Positions 54,842 through 63,833 of a DNA stretch of 64,000 bases are shown here, piece after piece. Source of the DNA: JABSOG01 sp041583135 (GTDB lineage Bacteria > Pseudomonadota > Gammaproteobacteria > Enterobacterales > Alteromonadaceae); contig JBFHGJ010000016.1 of NCBI GenBank assembly GCA_041583135.1, forward strand, positions 6,254-70,253, given 5' to 3'. A program made the position numbers and the translations under genes. The notes below the pieces were generated by a model, which made no database searches, had not been told where the DNA came from, and was given only the letters and a program-made list of their open reading frames with translations. The first letter of the stretch is position 1. Each line of letters begins with the position of its first letter.

Positions 54842-57264
54842 AGCGCTTTATTGCCAGACAAAAACAGATATGGCAAAGCTTAGCTAAAACCCCGGGTTTT
54901 GTGATGACGGTGATAGTCACTATGGGTCTCACCTTGGGGGCGTTGTTGTGTGTTTTGACCTTGGGTTATTTGCTGTTGTTTAAGCCATTACCCTATCCAG
55001 AACAGCAAAGTCTTTATAAGGTTGAACATGTTATCCATGGCGAAAACGGTGAGCGCAAGAATGCGGTGTTTACTTATCCGACCTTGCTGCACCTATACAA
55101 AAACCAAGAAGTGTTCAACCAAGCTGCAATGGTCAATCAAACCGATGCGGTGTTGACCTCTCATGAAGAGCAGCCCAAGGTTCAACTCAGTTATGTGAGC
55201 GAACAATGGTTTGCCATTACCGGTGCGAAGATGGCGTTAGGGCGAAGTTTTGCTGCGACCGAACAGCTCGGTAGCAACAATCCGGTCGCCGTGCTGAGCT
55301 ACGCCACCTGGCAAAATACCTTTAAAGGCGATAGGGATATTTTGAACAAGAAGGTCACTTTCGATGGGGTTAGCTTTAGTGTTGTTGGTGTGACAGCGGC
55401 TGATTTTATTGAGCCGGAGCTTCGTGCGGTCGGCCTGCGTACCGGGGTGTGGTTGCCGTGGGATTTTAATCCTGCCAGCCAGTTCAAAGCGCGTTGGGGT
55501 AACATCATTGGGGGCTTGAGTTTTATCGGCAAGTTGTCCAATCAATATAGCCAAACTCAGGCAGAGCAAAAGTTGACGCCGATGATCAACGATATTTGGC
55601 GGCAGAATGTGGTTGGGATCAAATTCTTTAAAGGTTGGTCTATCCACATGGAACTGAAATCATTTCAAAGTGTGATCATGGGCGATAGTGCCAAGGCGGT
55701 GTTTTTACTGGTTGCAGCGGTCGCCGGATTGGTGTTGATTGCCGCAGCCAACATTGCCAACCTTTTCATGTCGCGAACCGCGCAGCAGCAAAAGAGCTTG
55801 GCGATTAGAGCCGTTGTCGGTGCCAATCGAGAAGATCTGTTCAAAGGCATGTTCGCCGAGTCTATGCAGCTGATGGTGCTGTCTATGGCTTTGGCGTTGA
55901 TTGTTGCCACGGTTGGTTTTGAGGTATTCCATACTTACCTTGATGAGGTGTTGCCACGTATCGCAGAGCTACAGCTTCATGTTGTGACATTGCTGTGCGC
56001 CGTTGGGTTGGTATTGGCTTTGGCGTTTGTGTTTTCCTACTTAGGTGTACACATGATTGACTATCGTAAGCTCAATGGCAGTTTGCAATCTAGCGGTAAA
56101 GGTAACTCGATTCAGGTGTCTAAGTCTATTCGCCAGCTGTTGATTGCCGCTCAAGTGTCGGTCGCCAGCGGATTGATATTTATCAATTTGAATTTACTTC
56201 ATGAAGCGCTGGAAAAAATTGAGACACCGCTGGGTTTTATCGTTGAAGATCTTGTCGATGTTCGCCTGTCCTATGCTGCTAGCCAATGGCCTGAGCCCGC
56301 AAAGATGGTGCCGGTGCTCAATGAGTTGTCGCAAAAACTCACGGAACTGCCACAGGTTGTGCAGGTGAGTCGCTCTAGCTCGCCTTTGGGGGAGTTTGGC
56401 TTATGGGCGCTGACGGATGTGGCCAGCAACACCAACTACACCCCTGAAACTAGACGTGCCAGCGCTGAGCACTTTGAGATGATTAATCAGCAAGTTGTCG
56501 AGGGGAATACTTTTACTCAAACGCAGATCCGCGATAGTAGTCCTGTCATGGTGATTAACGACACCTTTGCCCGTGTTCTAGCCCCAAATGGTTCGGCCAT
56601 TGGGCTTAAACTCAGTCCTGGCTGGGGTGGCGATTTTACGATTATCGGTGTTGTCAAAAGCATTCACTTGCCCGGCGGTCAAGCCCAACCAATGCGAGTG
56701 TACACTCCGGCACCGCTGGCTACGCCAGATCTGATGGTGAAACTCAAACCTGGCCAATCCCTTGAACCTAAGCAGTTGATCCGCCTACTTAAGTCAATCG
56801 ATAGCAGTTATGCGTTGTATTTGATGCAATCGTTGGAAGATAAAATACACCAACGTTTGTTGCCGCAAATCGCGATTGTGATCACCAGTGGAGTGTTGGT
56901 TTTGCTGAGTTTGTTTTTGGCTGCCATAGGCTTATATGGCATTTTGAGCTATAGCACGCAAATGAGAAAGTTTGAGATGGGCACGCGTATGGCTATTGGT
57001 GCAGATGGACAGGCATTATTACGCTTATTACTTAAAGACAACAACGGTGCCGTTGTCTCCGGCATATTGGTGAGCGTCTTGTTGATAGCTGGGTTGTTTG
57101 CCGCTTATTATGGGGAATTGATTGGTTATGTGGGGGCTCAGTTGATCTGGACGGGTCTGGTGACGCTAATGACCATAGGCGCCATTGTATTTTGCGCCTG
57201 CTATATTCCTTTGAGATCTTATATCAACAAACCACCTATCTATTGTTTGCGCAATATGCAATAG
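54838..57264 (+). CDS. ABC transporter permease with duplicated FtsX domains, MacB-like
   Basis: The 808-residue permease has an N-terminal helix (about 18-44), a large periplasmic MacB-type domain (about 50-280), three helices with the FtsX motif SLAIRAVVGANREDLF, then a second helix, periplasmic domain and three-helix FtsX unit containing FEMGTRMAIGADGQALL. So it carries two FtsX units in one chain, against one in E. coli MacB, and can form a complete permease with two copies of the ATPase. No MacA-like adaptor or outer-membrane channel gene is in the window; these would have to come from elsewhere. It is the last gene of the NRPS operon and is followed by a strong inverted repeat. Role in peptide export or immunity is inferred from position. 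Confidence 0.9.
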   Translation: MKRFIARQKQIWQSLAKTPGFVMTVIVTMGLTLGALLCVLTLGYLLLFKPLPYPEQQSLYKVEHVIHGENGERKNAVFTYPTLLHLYKNQEVFNQAAMVNQTDAVLTSHEEQPKVQLSYVSEQWFAITGAKMALGRSFAATEQLGSNNPVAVLSYATWQNTFKGDRDILNKKVTFDGVSFSVVGVTAADFIEPELRAVGLRTGVWLPWDFNPASQFKARWGNIIGGLSFIGKLSNQYSQTQAEQKLTPMINDIWRQNVVGIKFFKGWSIHMELKSFQSVIMGDSAKAVFLLVAAVAGLVLIAAANIANLFMSRTAQQQKSLAIRAVVGANREDLFKGMFAESMQLMVLSMALALIVATVGFEVFHTYLDEVLPRIAELQLHVVTLLCAVGLVLALAFVFSYLGVHMIDYRKLNGSLQSSGKGNSIQVSKSIRQLLIAAQVSVASGLIFINLNLLHEALEKIETPLGFIVEDLVDVRLSYAASQWPEPAKMVPVLNELSQKLTELPQVVQVSRSSSPLGEFGLWALTDVASNTNYTPETRRASAEHFEMINQQVVEGNTFTQTQIRDSSPVMVINDTFARVLAPNGSAIGLKLSPGWGGDFTIIGVVKSIHLPGGQAQPMRVYTPAPLATPDLMVKLKPGQSLEPKQLIRLLKSIDSSYALYLMQSLEDKIHQRLLPQIAIVITSGVLVLLSLFLAAIGLYGILSYSTQMRKFEMGTRMAIGADGQALLRLLLKDNNGAVVSGILVSVLLIAGLFAAYYGELIGYVGAQLIWTGLVTLMTIGAIVFCACYIPLRSYINKPPIYCLRNMQ

Positions 57265-57301
57265 CTCAGAGCATTTGCCAATGTGAATATACAGGTGGAT
57301 G

Positions 57302-57327
57302 AAATGGAGCCATTTTCGGCTCCATTT
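57302..57327. terminator. Bidirectional intrinsic terminator at the right border of the cluster
   Basis: AAATGGAGCC (57302-57311) and GGCTCCATTT (57318-57327) form a perfect 10-bp stem with loop ATTTTC. The stem has a GC-rich top and A/T-rich base and is followed on the plus strand by TTAATT. It lies between the convergent permease and metallopeptidase genes and can serve both strands. Confidence 0.75.
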
Positions 57328-57349
57328 TAATTCCTGCAACACGATTGAA

Positions 57350-58336
57350 TCAGTGTCTATTCACCAAAACCCCAAGTGGTGCAATATTTTTTACTTGCGC
57401 TTCACAGGCTGTGACCAGTTGGTTGGAATGCCATTTTTGCTGGGGTTGCGCCTTGGCAATATTAATACCGCGTTTGACCGCGACCGCTCTTTCGAGTGGA
57501 CGGCCGTGGTGATCGGCAGCGTTGACGTCAAAGTCGCCATAGGCAACGCCTGCCATCATCAGCCCACCTGCGGCAAAGTTGTCTTCCATGGGAAAGAGCA
57601 AGTAGGTCATTGCGCCAGCCATGCAATCGGCAGTGAGTTCAAAGCGTTTAACGGTTTTGTCGTTGTTGAGGTATTGGCCGATGATGTCGGTTACTGCGGT
57701 TTCGCCGGTTTTTGGATCACGGGTAACTTGAATTTTGTTGATAAACTGTAGCTGGTGGGCCAACTCATGCATTTCAACCATGATCTGTGAGTGCATGTTG
57801 GTGTCGAACTCATCGAGCAACTGGTAAATTCTTGGATCAAATAAGATCACCCCATCCAGCGCCGATTTGGCGTCTGGGCTGTATACGTCCATAAAGCCCA
57901 CGCAAAAGTGTCGATTGTTCAGCGCCGGATCGCCGTTTTGCATCAACGTCAATAAAATCCGGTTGTAGTTGGCTAGGATGCCTTTGAGACTATCACCGAC
58001 GTTAATGCGCCTTGCATGACCTTTTTTGTGGGTGTAGTTGAGGGTTTTATTGTCGTCAAGCACGCTCGGTTGCACTGTTTTGACGCCTTGGGCTGTTTGT
58101 ATCTTTATCGGTGCTCGCTGAGATAAGATCACATCATAGGCGACTGATGGTGAGCAAAATTTCGGGTCGTTGACACTAAAGGCTATTTGACCGGTTTGGC
58201 TAAAATAAGGAAAAGGCAGCGGCTTGCCGTAATATTGCGCATCGTCATTGAGCAATGCCTTTTTTAAAGGGGTGTATTGTATCGCGTTGACGCTCGGTAG
58301 CGCGAAGGCCAACATCAGCATTAGATAGATTTTCAT
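57350..58336 (-). CDS. Secreted zinc-metallopeptidase-like protein
   Basis: This 328-residue protein begins with a signal peptide (MKIYLMLMLAFALPSVNA), so it is exported. HELAH at 190-194 matches the HExxH zinc motif, and ELTADCMAG near 233 has the EXXAD arrangement that gives the third ligand in neutral zinc metallopeptidases of the YpfJ-like type. Three Cys residues (in DPKFCSP, RHFCVGF and VTACEAQ) could form a disulfide in the periplasm. The ATG at 58336 is chosen to put the signal peptide first; a longer frame starts at 58393. It is a single gene, convergent to the transporter and behind a shared terminator. It is probably unrelated to the peptide cluster, although processing of an exported peptide cannot be excluded. 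The substrate is unknown. Confidence 0.7.
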   Translation of the reverse strand: MKIYLMLMLAFALPSVNAIQYTPLKKALLNDDAQYYGKPLPFPYFSQTGQIAFSVNDPKFCSPSVAYDVILSQRAPIKIQTAQGVKTVQPSVLDDNKTLNYTHKKGHARRINVGDSLKGILANYNRILLTLMQNGDPALNNRHFCVGFMDVYSPDAKSALDGVILFDPRIYQLLDEFDTNMHSQIMVEMHELAHQLQFINKIQVTRDPKTGETAVTDIIGQYLNNDKTVKRFELTADCMAGAMTYLLFPMEDNFAAGGLMMAGVAYGDFDVNAADHHGRPLERAVAVKRGINIAKAQPQQKWHSNQLVTACEAQVKNIAPLGVLVNRH

Positions 58337-58455
58337 TCCAATTGAACCTGTGTGATTTATGTACCCGTTAGATAATGGTTCAAACCTTTGCACGATGCAA
58401 GTTTCAGCGCGTTAACACTCTACGTTTATCGCTAACCATCTTATTGAATTGACGC

Positions 58456-58461
58456 TATAAT
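58456..58461 (+). promoter_or_regulatory. Candidate -10 element of the methyltransferase gene
   Basis: A consensus TATAAT lies 39 bases before the methyltransferase ATG, and AAGGA sits about seven bases before the start. No good -35 is seen at 17-bp spacing, so this is only a candidate. Confidence 0.35.
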
Positions 58462-58500
58462 CCAAAACCAACAAATTGATTGGTTACCTAAGGATTATCT

Positions 58501-59259
58501 ATGTCGTTTTCTCCCGCTAAAACCCTGCTGTTGGTCGCCAGCTTGATATTGAGTCACCCCGCCTTATGTGGCAAAGCATCAACTGCGATTGGTGCGGCTA
58601 TCAGCCATCCCGATAGGCAAGCTGGCGACGCTATCGACGATAATAAGCGTAAGCCCGAAGCCATCTTGAGCTTTTTCGACATCAAACCCGGCGACAAAGT
58701 GCTAGACGTTCTTGCCGGTAGCGGCTATTACAGTGAATTGTTGTCTCGGGTTGTTGGTGAAAAGGGTAAGGTTATCATCCATAACGATCAGCATTTTTTG
58801 AAATATTATGGTGTCGCACTCGATGCACGATTGGCGGGCAAACGTCTTAATAATACCCAGCGGATTGATATTTCACTCAATCAGTTAGCGCTTGAGGATA
58901 ACTCGCTCGATACGGTGTTTATCATCTTGGGTTATCACGATTTTTATTATGTATTCAGTGAAAGTGAAAAAATCGACGTGCCCAAGGTACTTGCCAAGTT
59001 CAAGCGTTTTTTGAAACCCGGCGGCACTGTAGCCATTGTTGACCATGAGGCGCTAAAGGGGGCACCTGCCAATAGTGGCCATACCCTACATCGAATTGAC
59101 CCGAACCGTGTGAAAGCCGATATGCAAAAAGCCGGGTTTCGTTTTGACGGCGAGTCGTCCATTCTAGCCAACGAGGGCGATGATAAAACAAAACAGATTT
59201 GGGATATTCCCAATCGTCAAACCAGCCGATTTGTGTTGCGTTTTAAAAACGAGAAATGA
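58501..59259 (+). CDS. Class I SAM-dependent methyltransferase with signal peptide
   Basis: The 252 residues begin with an apparent signal peptide (FSPAKTLLLVASLILSHPALCG), followed by a Rossmann methyltransferase domain. The SAM-binding motif VLDVLAGSGYYSELL is near residues 67-81, and KRFLKPGGTVAIVDHE is the usual strand-4/5 segment. It resembles the predicted exported methyltransferases of proteobacteria (COG4798-like), whose substrate is unknown to me. Export of a SAM-dependent enzyme is odd, because SAM is cytoplasmic; the leader could instead be a membrane anchor. It is preceded by AAGGA and lies divergent to the metallopeptidase. It is outside the apparent cluster border, so a role in peptide tailoring is unlikely. 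Confidence 0.78.
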   Translation: MSFSPAKTLLLVASLILSHPALCGKASTAIGAAISHPDRQAGDAIDDNKRKPEAILSFFDIKPGDKVLDVLAGSGYYSELLSRVVGEKGKVIIHNDQHFLKYYGVALDARLAGKRLNNTQRIDISLNQLALEDNSLDTVFIILGYHDFYYVFSESEKIDVPKVLAKFKRFLKPGGTVAIVDHEALKGAPANSGHTLHRIDPNRVKADMQKAGFRFDGESSILANEGDDKTKQIWDIPNRQTSRFVLRFKNEK

Positions 59260-59361
59260 CGGCACAAACATCACTTGTGTGCGTTTATCGCAAGGGTTGT
59301 TTCCTCAGGTGTTAATTGTGTTATTCTCATGTTACCAATATGAAAATAGACGAGAACAACT

Positions 59362-59778
59362 GTGCGTAACTCCCCATTTGTTGACGCGATACCGACCCTT
59401 ATCCTGCGGTTAACAGTCAGTATTATAATCGCCAGCCATGGCTGGCATCGCTTTTTAAGCGGAGGCTATGAACCTTTTGGTCAGTGGCTAGACGGGCAGG
59501 GCATCCCCTTTGGCTTTGCCGTCGCCTTGTTCATTACCTGGTTTGAGATCCTAGGCGCTATCGCGCTGGCTATCGGCAAAAAAGTCCCCTATTTATGCCT
59601 TGTCTACATCGTTATTTATTTTAGTGGCCTTGTGATGGTGCATTGGCAACACGGCTGGTTTGTGGTCGGTTCGGGTAGCAACGGCATTGAATACAGTGTG
59701 TTGTTGATTGCCGCTTTGCTCAGTCTATCGCTTCCTCACTTTTTTGCTAAAAGGGGCGCTAAATCAAACCTTTTTTAA
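59362..59778 (+). CDS. DoxX-family membrane protein
   Basis: The 138-residue protein has four predicted transmembrane helices and the DoxX-type pattern: an initial helix ending in IIASHGWHRFLSGG, the ITWFEILGAIALAIG segment and GSNGIEYSVLLIAALLSL near the end. DoxX relatives sit in the inner membrane; their roles (thiol or quinone redox and related processes) are poorly defined. It starts at GTG with only a weak ribosome binding site, and no better in-frame start follows. It stands 102 bases after the methyltransferase and is followed by a hairpin, so it may be a single-gene unit. Confidence 0.8.
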   Translation: MRNSPFVDAIPTLILRLTVSIIIASHGWHRFLSGGYEPFGQWLDGQGIPFGFAVALFITWFEILGAIALAIGKKVPYLCLVYIVIYFSGLVMVHWQHGWFVVGSGSNGIEYSVLLIAALLSLSLPHFFAKRGAKSNLF

Positions 59779-59787
59779 CTTCAATCG

Positions 59788-59833
59788 GGCCTCTGATGGC
59801 ACCGTAGCTGTGCGTGTACTCGGTGCTGAGGCC
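59788..59833 (+). terminator. Hairpin after the DoxX gene, probable terminator
   Basis: GGCCTC (59788-59793) pairs with GAGGCC (59828-59833). Inside it GGCACCG pairs with CGGTGCT with one G-T wobble, leaving a bulge of four bases and a 16-base loop. TTATTTG follows the stem, a partly T-rich tail. It lies between the DoxX gene and the kinase gene. Confidence 0.5.
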
Positions 59834-59973
59834 TTATTTGTGTGAATTTACCGCTATTGACTTTGTGATTTTCAGTACATGTGAAGATTGTTGGCAGTGA
59901 AAAAGGGAAGTTAATTGAACATCTGAGGTTATCGATCATACTTAAGCTGTCTGCTAATGGTTGTGAGTGTGCG

Positions 59974-62900
59974 ATGTTTCGATTGAACTTTACACAAAAA
60001 ATAATTCTCGGCTTTTGTATCATTGTCTTGTTGCTGTCAGCTTCAAGCGGCATATCTTTGTATAATCTGCTCGGTATTAAAGATTCGACCGATAGAGTCA
60101 ACGACAATGCGGTGCCTATTGAAAAGCAAAGTAATCAGGTGCAAATCCTATTGCTCAAGCAGGCCAAGCTCAGTGCGTTGGCGTTTAATGCCTCGGATAT
60201 CGAATCTATCGAACGGTTTCGTCAAGATTACCAAGCGGGCCATCTAGCATTCCTACCTAACTTCTCCAAGCTCAAGGCACTCACTCAAACCAATGGGCAA
60301 ATGAATGCCATGATGGCCGCCACCGAGCAGCATTATGAGCGTTACGTCAAGTCGGTTGAGACCATGTTGGCGTCAAAGGTTGCCGTGCTAGAAAACCGTG
60401 ACAAAGCGAGCGCCGAACTCGATGCATTGATTGACATTATCGACGAAGGTGGTGCCTTATTGATGGAGATCAGTTATCTCGAACGACCTAAACATGCCGA
60501 AACGTTGAAGGTGGTCGCCGGTATCGCCAGCCGAGTGGATGGACAAATGCTGACCTTGCTCAACACCCTCAAAGAGGTCAACGGCAGTGTCGATGAGCAA
60601 AGGTTAAGCACCGCTTATGATGATATTAAGTTTGTGGTTGACGAAATCGAGTTGCGTGTCGGCTTTGCCGACCAAAACTTAAAAGGCATTGATACCGATG
60701 GTATTTGGCCAAGTTTTTTAGAACAGTTGGCGCTGTTGAAACAGCATACTCAAGGTCAGAGCAACATGAGTATGTTAAAAAATGCGCAGGTAAAACACAT
60801 GTTACAGGCGCGCGCAGCGCTCAGTGAGGCCGAAAAGGAGGTTTCACAAGCGGTGGCTCAAATCGACCAATTGTTGCTGGCCGCAGACCAGCAATTTAAT
60901 GAATTGCAAAGCCATGTGCTCAACGCCGTGTCGCTTAGCCACAAAGCCACCATTGTTGCATGGGCGGTATTGATTGTGTTGATGGGCGTCAACTTCAATT
61001 CGATGCGATTGGCCATCAGGAAAAAAATGACCGACTTGTCGAAGCTAAACTCGGTAGGGCAAACCCTAGCCACCATGAAAGACAAAAACCAAGCCCTTGA
61101 AGAAGTCTTGATGGTGATGCATGAACAAGTTGGTGTGGGGCAAGGGTCGGTTTATTTTCTCAATAAGGATAATAAACTGGAAGTCGAAGCCTATTACCCC
61201 CCGAAAAAAATTGACGATCGTGCCAATGCCAAAATATTTGAACTTGGTGAAGGCATTTTGGGCAAAGCCGCCGCAGACAAAGAGATTTTATTTATTCCCA
61301 ATACCAACAAGAGTAAGCGCTTTGTTAAAGGTCGTAGTAACGACAATGGTAAAGCGCTTTTATGCGTGCCGCTGCTCGATAAGAAGGTGTTGGTCGGGGT
61401 CATGAATTTTTCAGGTGTGGCCAATTCTGTGCGTTTTGAAGATAGCGATTATGCATTTGCCGCCTCTGTGGCAAGGCAGCTGGTTACTACCTTGAAAAAC
61501 ATCCATATGCGCGAGGTTATCGAGGAGCAAAATCGCACGCTGGAGAAAAAAGTTGAAGAACGCACCGCGTCGTTGCAGCAAAAAACCAACGATATTGCGG
61601 CGATGCTGGCCAATATCACCCAAGGGTTGTTTACCATCTCCAAAGGGGCGATCATTCAGCCAGAGTTTTCGGCGTTTTTGCAGAAAATTGTTGAAACCGA
61701 GAAAATCGATAACCGCAGTATTATGGATCTGCTCTTTAGTGATACCGACCTTGGTGCCGATGAACTTAATCAGATTGCGACGGCCATCGATGCCATTATC
61801 GGTTGCGACGAAATGATGTTTGATTTCAATGAGCATTTGCTGCGAAAGTCTGTGGTGAAGAAGTTACCCGGCGACAGAAACAAGCTACTGGAAATTGATT
61901 GGGCACCGATTGTTTTAGAAGATGAAATTGAAAAAATCATGGTTACCGTCAGGGATGTCACAGAGCTTAGGGCGCTACAAGCCCAAGCCCAAGAGCGTAA
62001 AACAGAACTGGATATGATTGGGCAGATTTTGTCGGTCTCTGCCGCTAAGTTTAGCGGCTTCTTAACCAGTTCGACAGAGTTTATCGAGTGCTGTCGCGAG
62101 TTGATTGAAAAGACCGACAAGCGTGATGAAAAGGTTATTGCCGAGCTGTTTCGTAATATGCATACCATCAAGGGTAACGCCCGAACCTTTGGTTTTGATC
62201 AGGTGACGCAATCTGTGCATGAGGTTGAAAACAGCTATGACCAAATGCGAAAAGATGCCGAGATAGAATGGCAACAGGATAAGTTATTACAGGAGCTTGC
62301 TCAGGTCGAAAAAGACATTGATCGTTATCGCCAAGTGGCGAATAAAGACTTAGGCCATCTGTTTGACGATTCGACGGTGCAGGTTGATTCTCAAAGTGTT
62401 GAGCAATTACTTAAAGAAGCCCAAGGGCTGCCACAACTGGATGAAAAATCGCAGCATTGGGTTGCTCAGGTGTGTCAGTTATTTGAGGCGAACATTAATG
62501 ATGGTTGTACTATCGACCAAGTGATTGATGATGTGCTTGGCTCGGTCAGTTCATTGGCGGTGGAGCTGGATAAAGTGCCACCAAAGGTGGTGATTGAGCA
62601 CAACGACATTAAATTGCCTAATAAGATCCACTCATTACTGAACAATGTGTTTATGCATGTCATGAGAAATGCCGTTGATCACGGCCTTGAAAATGCAGAG
62701 CAGCGCAAAAATGCCGGTAAAGATGAGCAGGGTTTGATCACCTTGGTGGCGACTTTGAACAATGAGCAAGTGCATTTTAGTGTCAAAGATGACGGTCGTG
62801 GCCTTGCCATTGGTCATATCTACAACAAAGCGATAGAAAAAGGTCTGTTTTCGTCCGACGACAAGCGGCCAGCGGCTGAAACCATTGCCAACTTAGTGTT

Positions 62901-63078
62901 TGACTCCGGCTTTTCTACCGCCTCTGAGGTCACTGAGGTTTCTGGTCGCGGTGTCGGAATGGATGCGGTAAAAGACTTCCTTGAACAAGTGGGTGGCGGT
63001 ATCAAGATCACCTTGGATGATGGTGATGAAAGTGCCGATTTTCGTCCATTTACGACTTGTATCTGGTTACCGTTGTAG
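59974..63078 (+). CDS. CheA-like membrane sensor kinase with GAF and Hpt domains, no CheW domain
   Basis: From the ATG at 59974 the protein is 1034 residues, beginning with a receptor-type membrane anchor (MFRLNFTQKIILGFCIIV). A helical periplasmic region follows (about 31-320), then a second helix (about 323-344), a GAF domain (365-510, with VPLLDKKVLVGVMNF), a coiled coil (EEQNRTLEKKVEERTASLQQ), a PAS-like region ending in VRDVTELRALQA, an Hpt-like segment (HTIKGNAR, His730 as phosphoacceptor), and a HATPase domain with the CheA-type N-box NAVDHGLE near 899, DDGRG and GRGVGMDAV. It has neither the CheW-like docking domain of CheA nor a receiver domain. It should autophosphorylate and pass phosphate to a separate response regulator, which is not in the window. 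A GTG start at 59881 is possible but adds unsupported residues. Confidence 0.85.
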   Translation: MFRLNFTQKIILGFCIIVLLLSASSGISLYNLLGIKDSTDRVNDNAVPIEKQSNQVQILLLKQAKLSALAFNASDIESIERFRQDYQAGHLAFLPNFSKLKALTQTNGQMNAMMAATEQHYERYVKSVETMLASKVAVLENRDKASAELDALIDIIDEGGALLMEISYLERPKHAETLKVVAGIASRVDGQMLTLLNTLKEVNGSVDEQRLSTAYDDIKFVVDEIELRVGFADQNLKGIDTDGIWPSFLEQLALLKQHTQGQSNMSMLKNAQVKHMLQARAALSEAEKEVSQAVAQIDQLLLAADQQFNELQSHVLNAVSLSHKATIVAWAVLIVLMGVNFNSMRLAIRKKMTDLSKLNSVGQTLATMKDKNQALEEVLMVMHEQVGVGQGSVYFLNKDNKLEVEAYYPPKKIDDRANAKIFELGEGILGKAAADKEILFIPNTNKSKRFVKGRSNDNGKALLCVPLLDKKVLVGVMNFSGVANSVRFEDSDYAFAASVARQLVTTLKNIHMREVIEEQNRTLEKKVEERTASLQQKTNDIAAMLANITQGLFTISKGAIIQPEFSAFLQKIVETEKIDNRSIMDLLFSDTDLGADELNQIATAIDAIIGCDEMMFDFNEHLLRKSVVKKLPGDRNKLLEIDWAPIVLEDEIEKIMVTVRDVTELRALQAQAQERKTELDMIGQILSVSAAKFSGFLTSSTEFIECCRELIEKTDKRDEKVIAELFRNMHTIKGNARTFGFDQVTQSVHEVENSYDQMRKDAEIEWQQDKLLQELAQVEKDIDRYRQVANKDLGHLFDDSTVQVDSQSVEQLLKEAQGLPQLDEKSQHWVAQVCQLFEANINDGCTIDQVIDDVLGSVSSLAVELDKVPPKVVIEHNDIKLPNKIHSLLNNVFMHVMRNAVDHGLENAEQRKNAGKDEQGLITLVATLNNEQVHFSVKDDGRGLAIGHIYNKAIEKGLFSSDDKRPAAETIANLVFDSGFSTASEVTEVSGRGVGMDAVKDFLEQVGGGIKITLDDGDESADFRPFTTCIWLPL

Positions 63079-63092
63079 CGCCGTTAACGGCG
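63079..63092. terminator. Perfect 14-bp palindrome between convergent genes
   Basis: CGCCGTTAACGGCG is fully self-complementary and spans the gap between the kinase stop and the end of the convergent hydrolase gene, whose stop it contains. It could act as a short bidirectional hairpin, but no T-run follows on either strand. Confidence 0.3.
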
Positions 63093-63833
63093 AATAAATA
63101 TGCTTTTGAGCTTAGCTTTTACCGAGCGCCAATGGGTCATGGGGACTTTAGGGGCGCTGGCGCGCAATTGTGCATAATCCTCGGCGCTTAAGCTAACTTC
63201 GCCGCCATGGGCCAACAATATACGGCTTGGCGCCAGCTGTTGTAATTTATCCAGCGACTGACGATAGCGGTTGGGATAAAACAGCGGATAGGGTGGGATC
63301 AGCCGCTTTCTCACTTTGACCATCAGGTCGGCGACATATATCTTCCCTGTCGGATTATGCAGCAGTGAAATATCTCTATCCGTATGTCCTTGGCAATAAA
63401 TCACCTGCCAGTCTTCAAATTGAGGAATACTGGTGGCATCGGGTAATTTGATGTCAGGATACAGGTAAGCGCCATACCACACCCGTTTGCGCTTTTTGCC
63501 AATTCTTCCGGCTACCCAGTGGGCCAACAGCATGTCGGTTAAGTGCATTAGCCTGCCGCTGAAACCTGAATACCACTGACCGGGGACGTCGGATGCGATG
63601 ATTTTACAACCGGTTATTTTTCTCAAAATATGGGCAACTCCGGCATGGTCGGGGTGCATATGGGTCACCACGACGACCTTTAAATCCTCTACCGGGCGTT
63701 GCAAGACTTCAACAATGTAACTGCGGATAAGGCTCACGTCTGCCCTAGAGCAGCCGTCAAGCAGCATTAAACCATGTGGGTACTCTACTAAGTAGATAAG
63801 TTGTATATAGCCTTCGAGCTGATGTATTTTCAT
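63084..63833 (-). CDS. Metallo-beta-lactamase-fold hydrolase
   Basis: The protein (249 residues from the ATG at 63833) shows the metallo-beta-lactamase fold: THMHPDHAG is the HxHxDH motif binding two metal ions, CQGHTDRDIS supplies the next His, VADLM the bridging Asp, and LLAHGGE the last His. This is the glyoxalase-II/general-hydrolase branch. The start is uncertain: MKIHQLEGYIQLIYLVEY fits the usual first strand, but no clear ribosome binding site precedes it, and the frame extends in phase to 63947. It is not related to the CmlA-type gene, which has a different N-terminal domain. The substrate is unknown. It lies convergent to the sensor kinase, and the last 50 bases of the window hold nothing recognisable. 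Confidence 0.82.
   Translation of the reverse strand: MKIHQLEGYIQLIYLVEYPHGLMLLDGCSRADVSLIRSYIVEVLQRPVEDLKVVVVTHMHPDHAGVAHILRKITGCKIIASDVPGQWYSGFSGRLMHLTDMLLAHWVAGRIGKKRKRVWYGAYLYPDIKLPDATSIPQFEDWQVIYCQGHTDRDISLLHNPTGKIYVADLMVKVRKRLIPPYPLFYPNRYRQSLDKLQQLAPSRILLAHGGEVSLSAEDYAQLRASAPKVPMTHWRSVKAKLKSIFIRR

Noticed and set aside
58449..58454. TTGACG as a -35 box for the methyltransferase promoter
   Set aside because: It is only one base from the TATAAT element, far too close for sigma-70 spacing.
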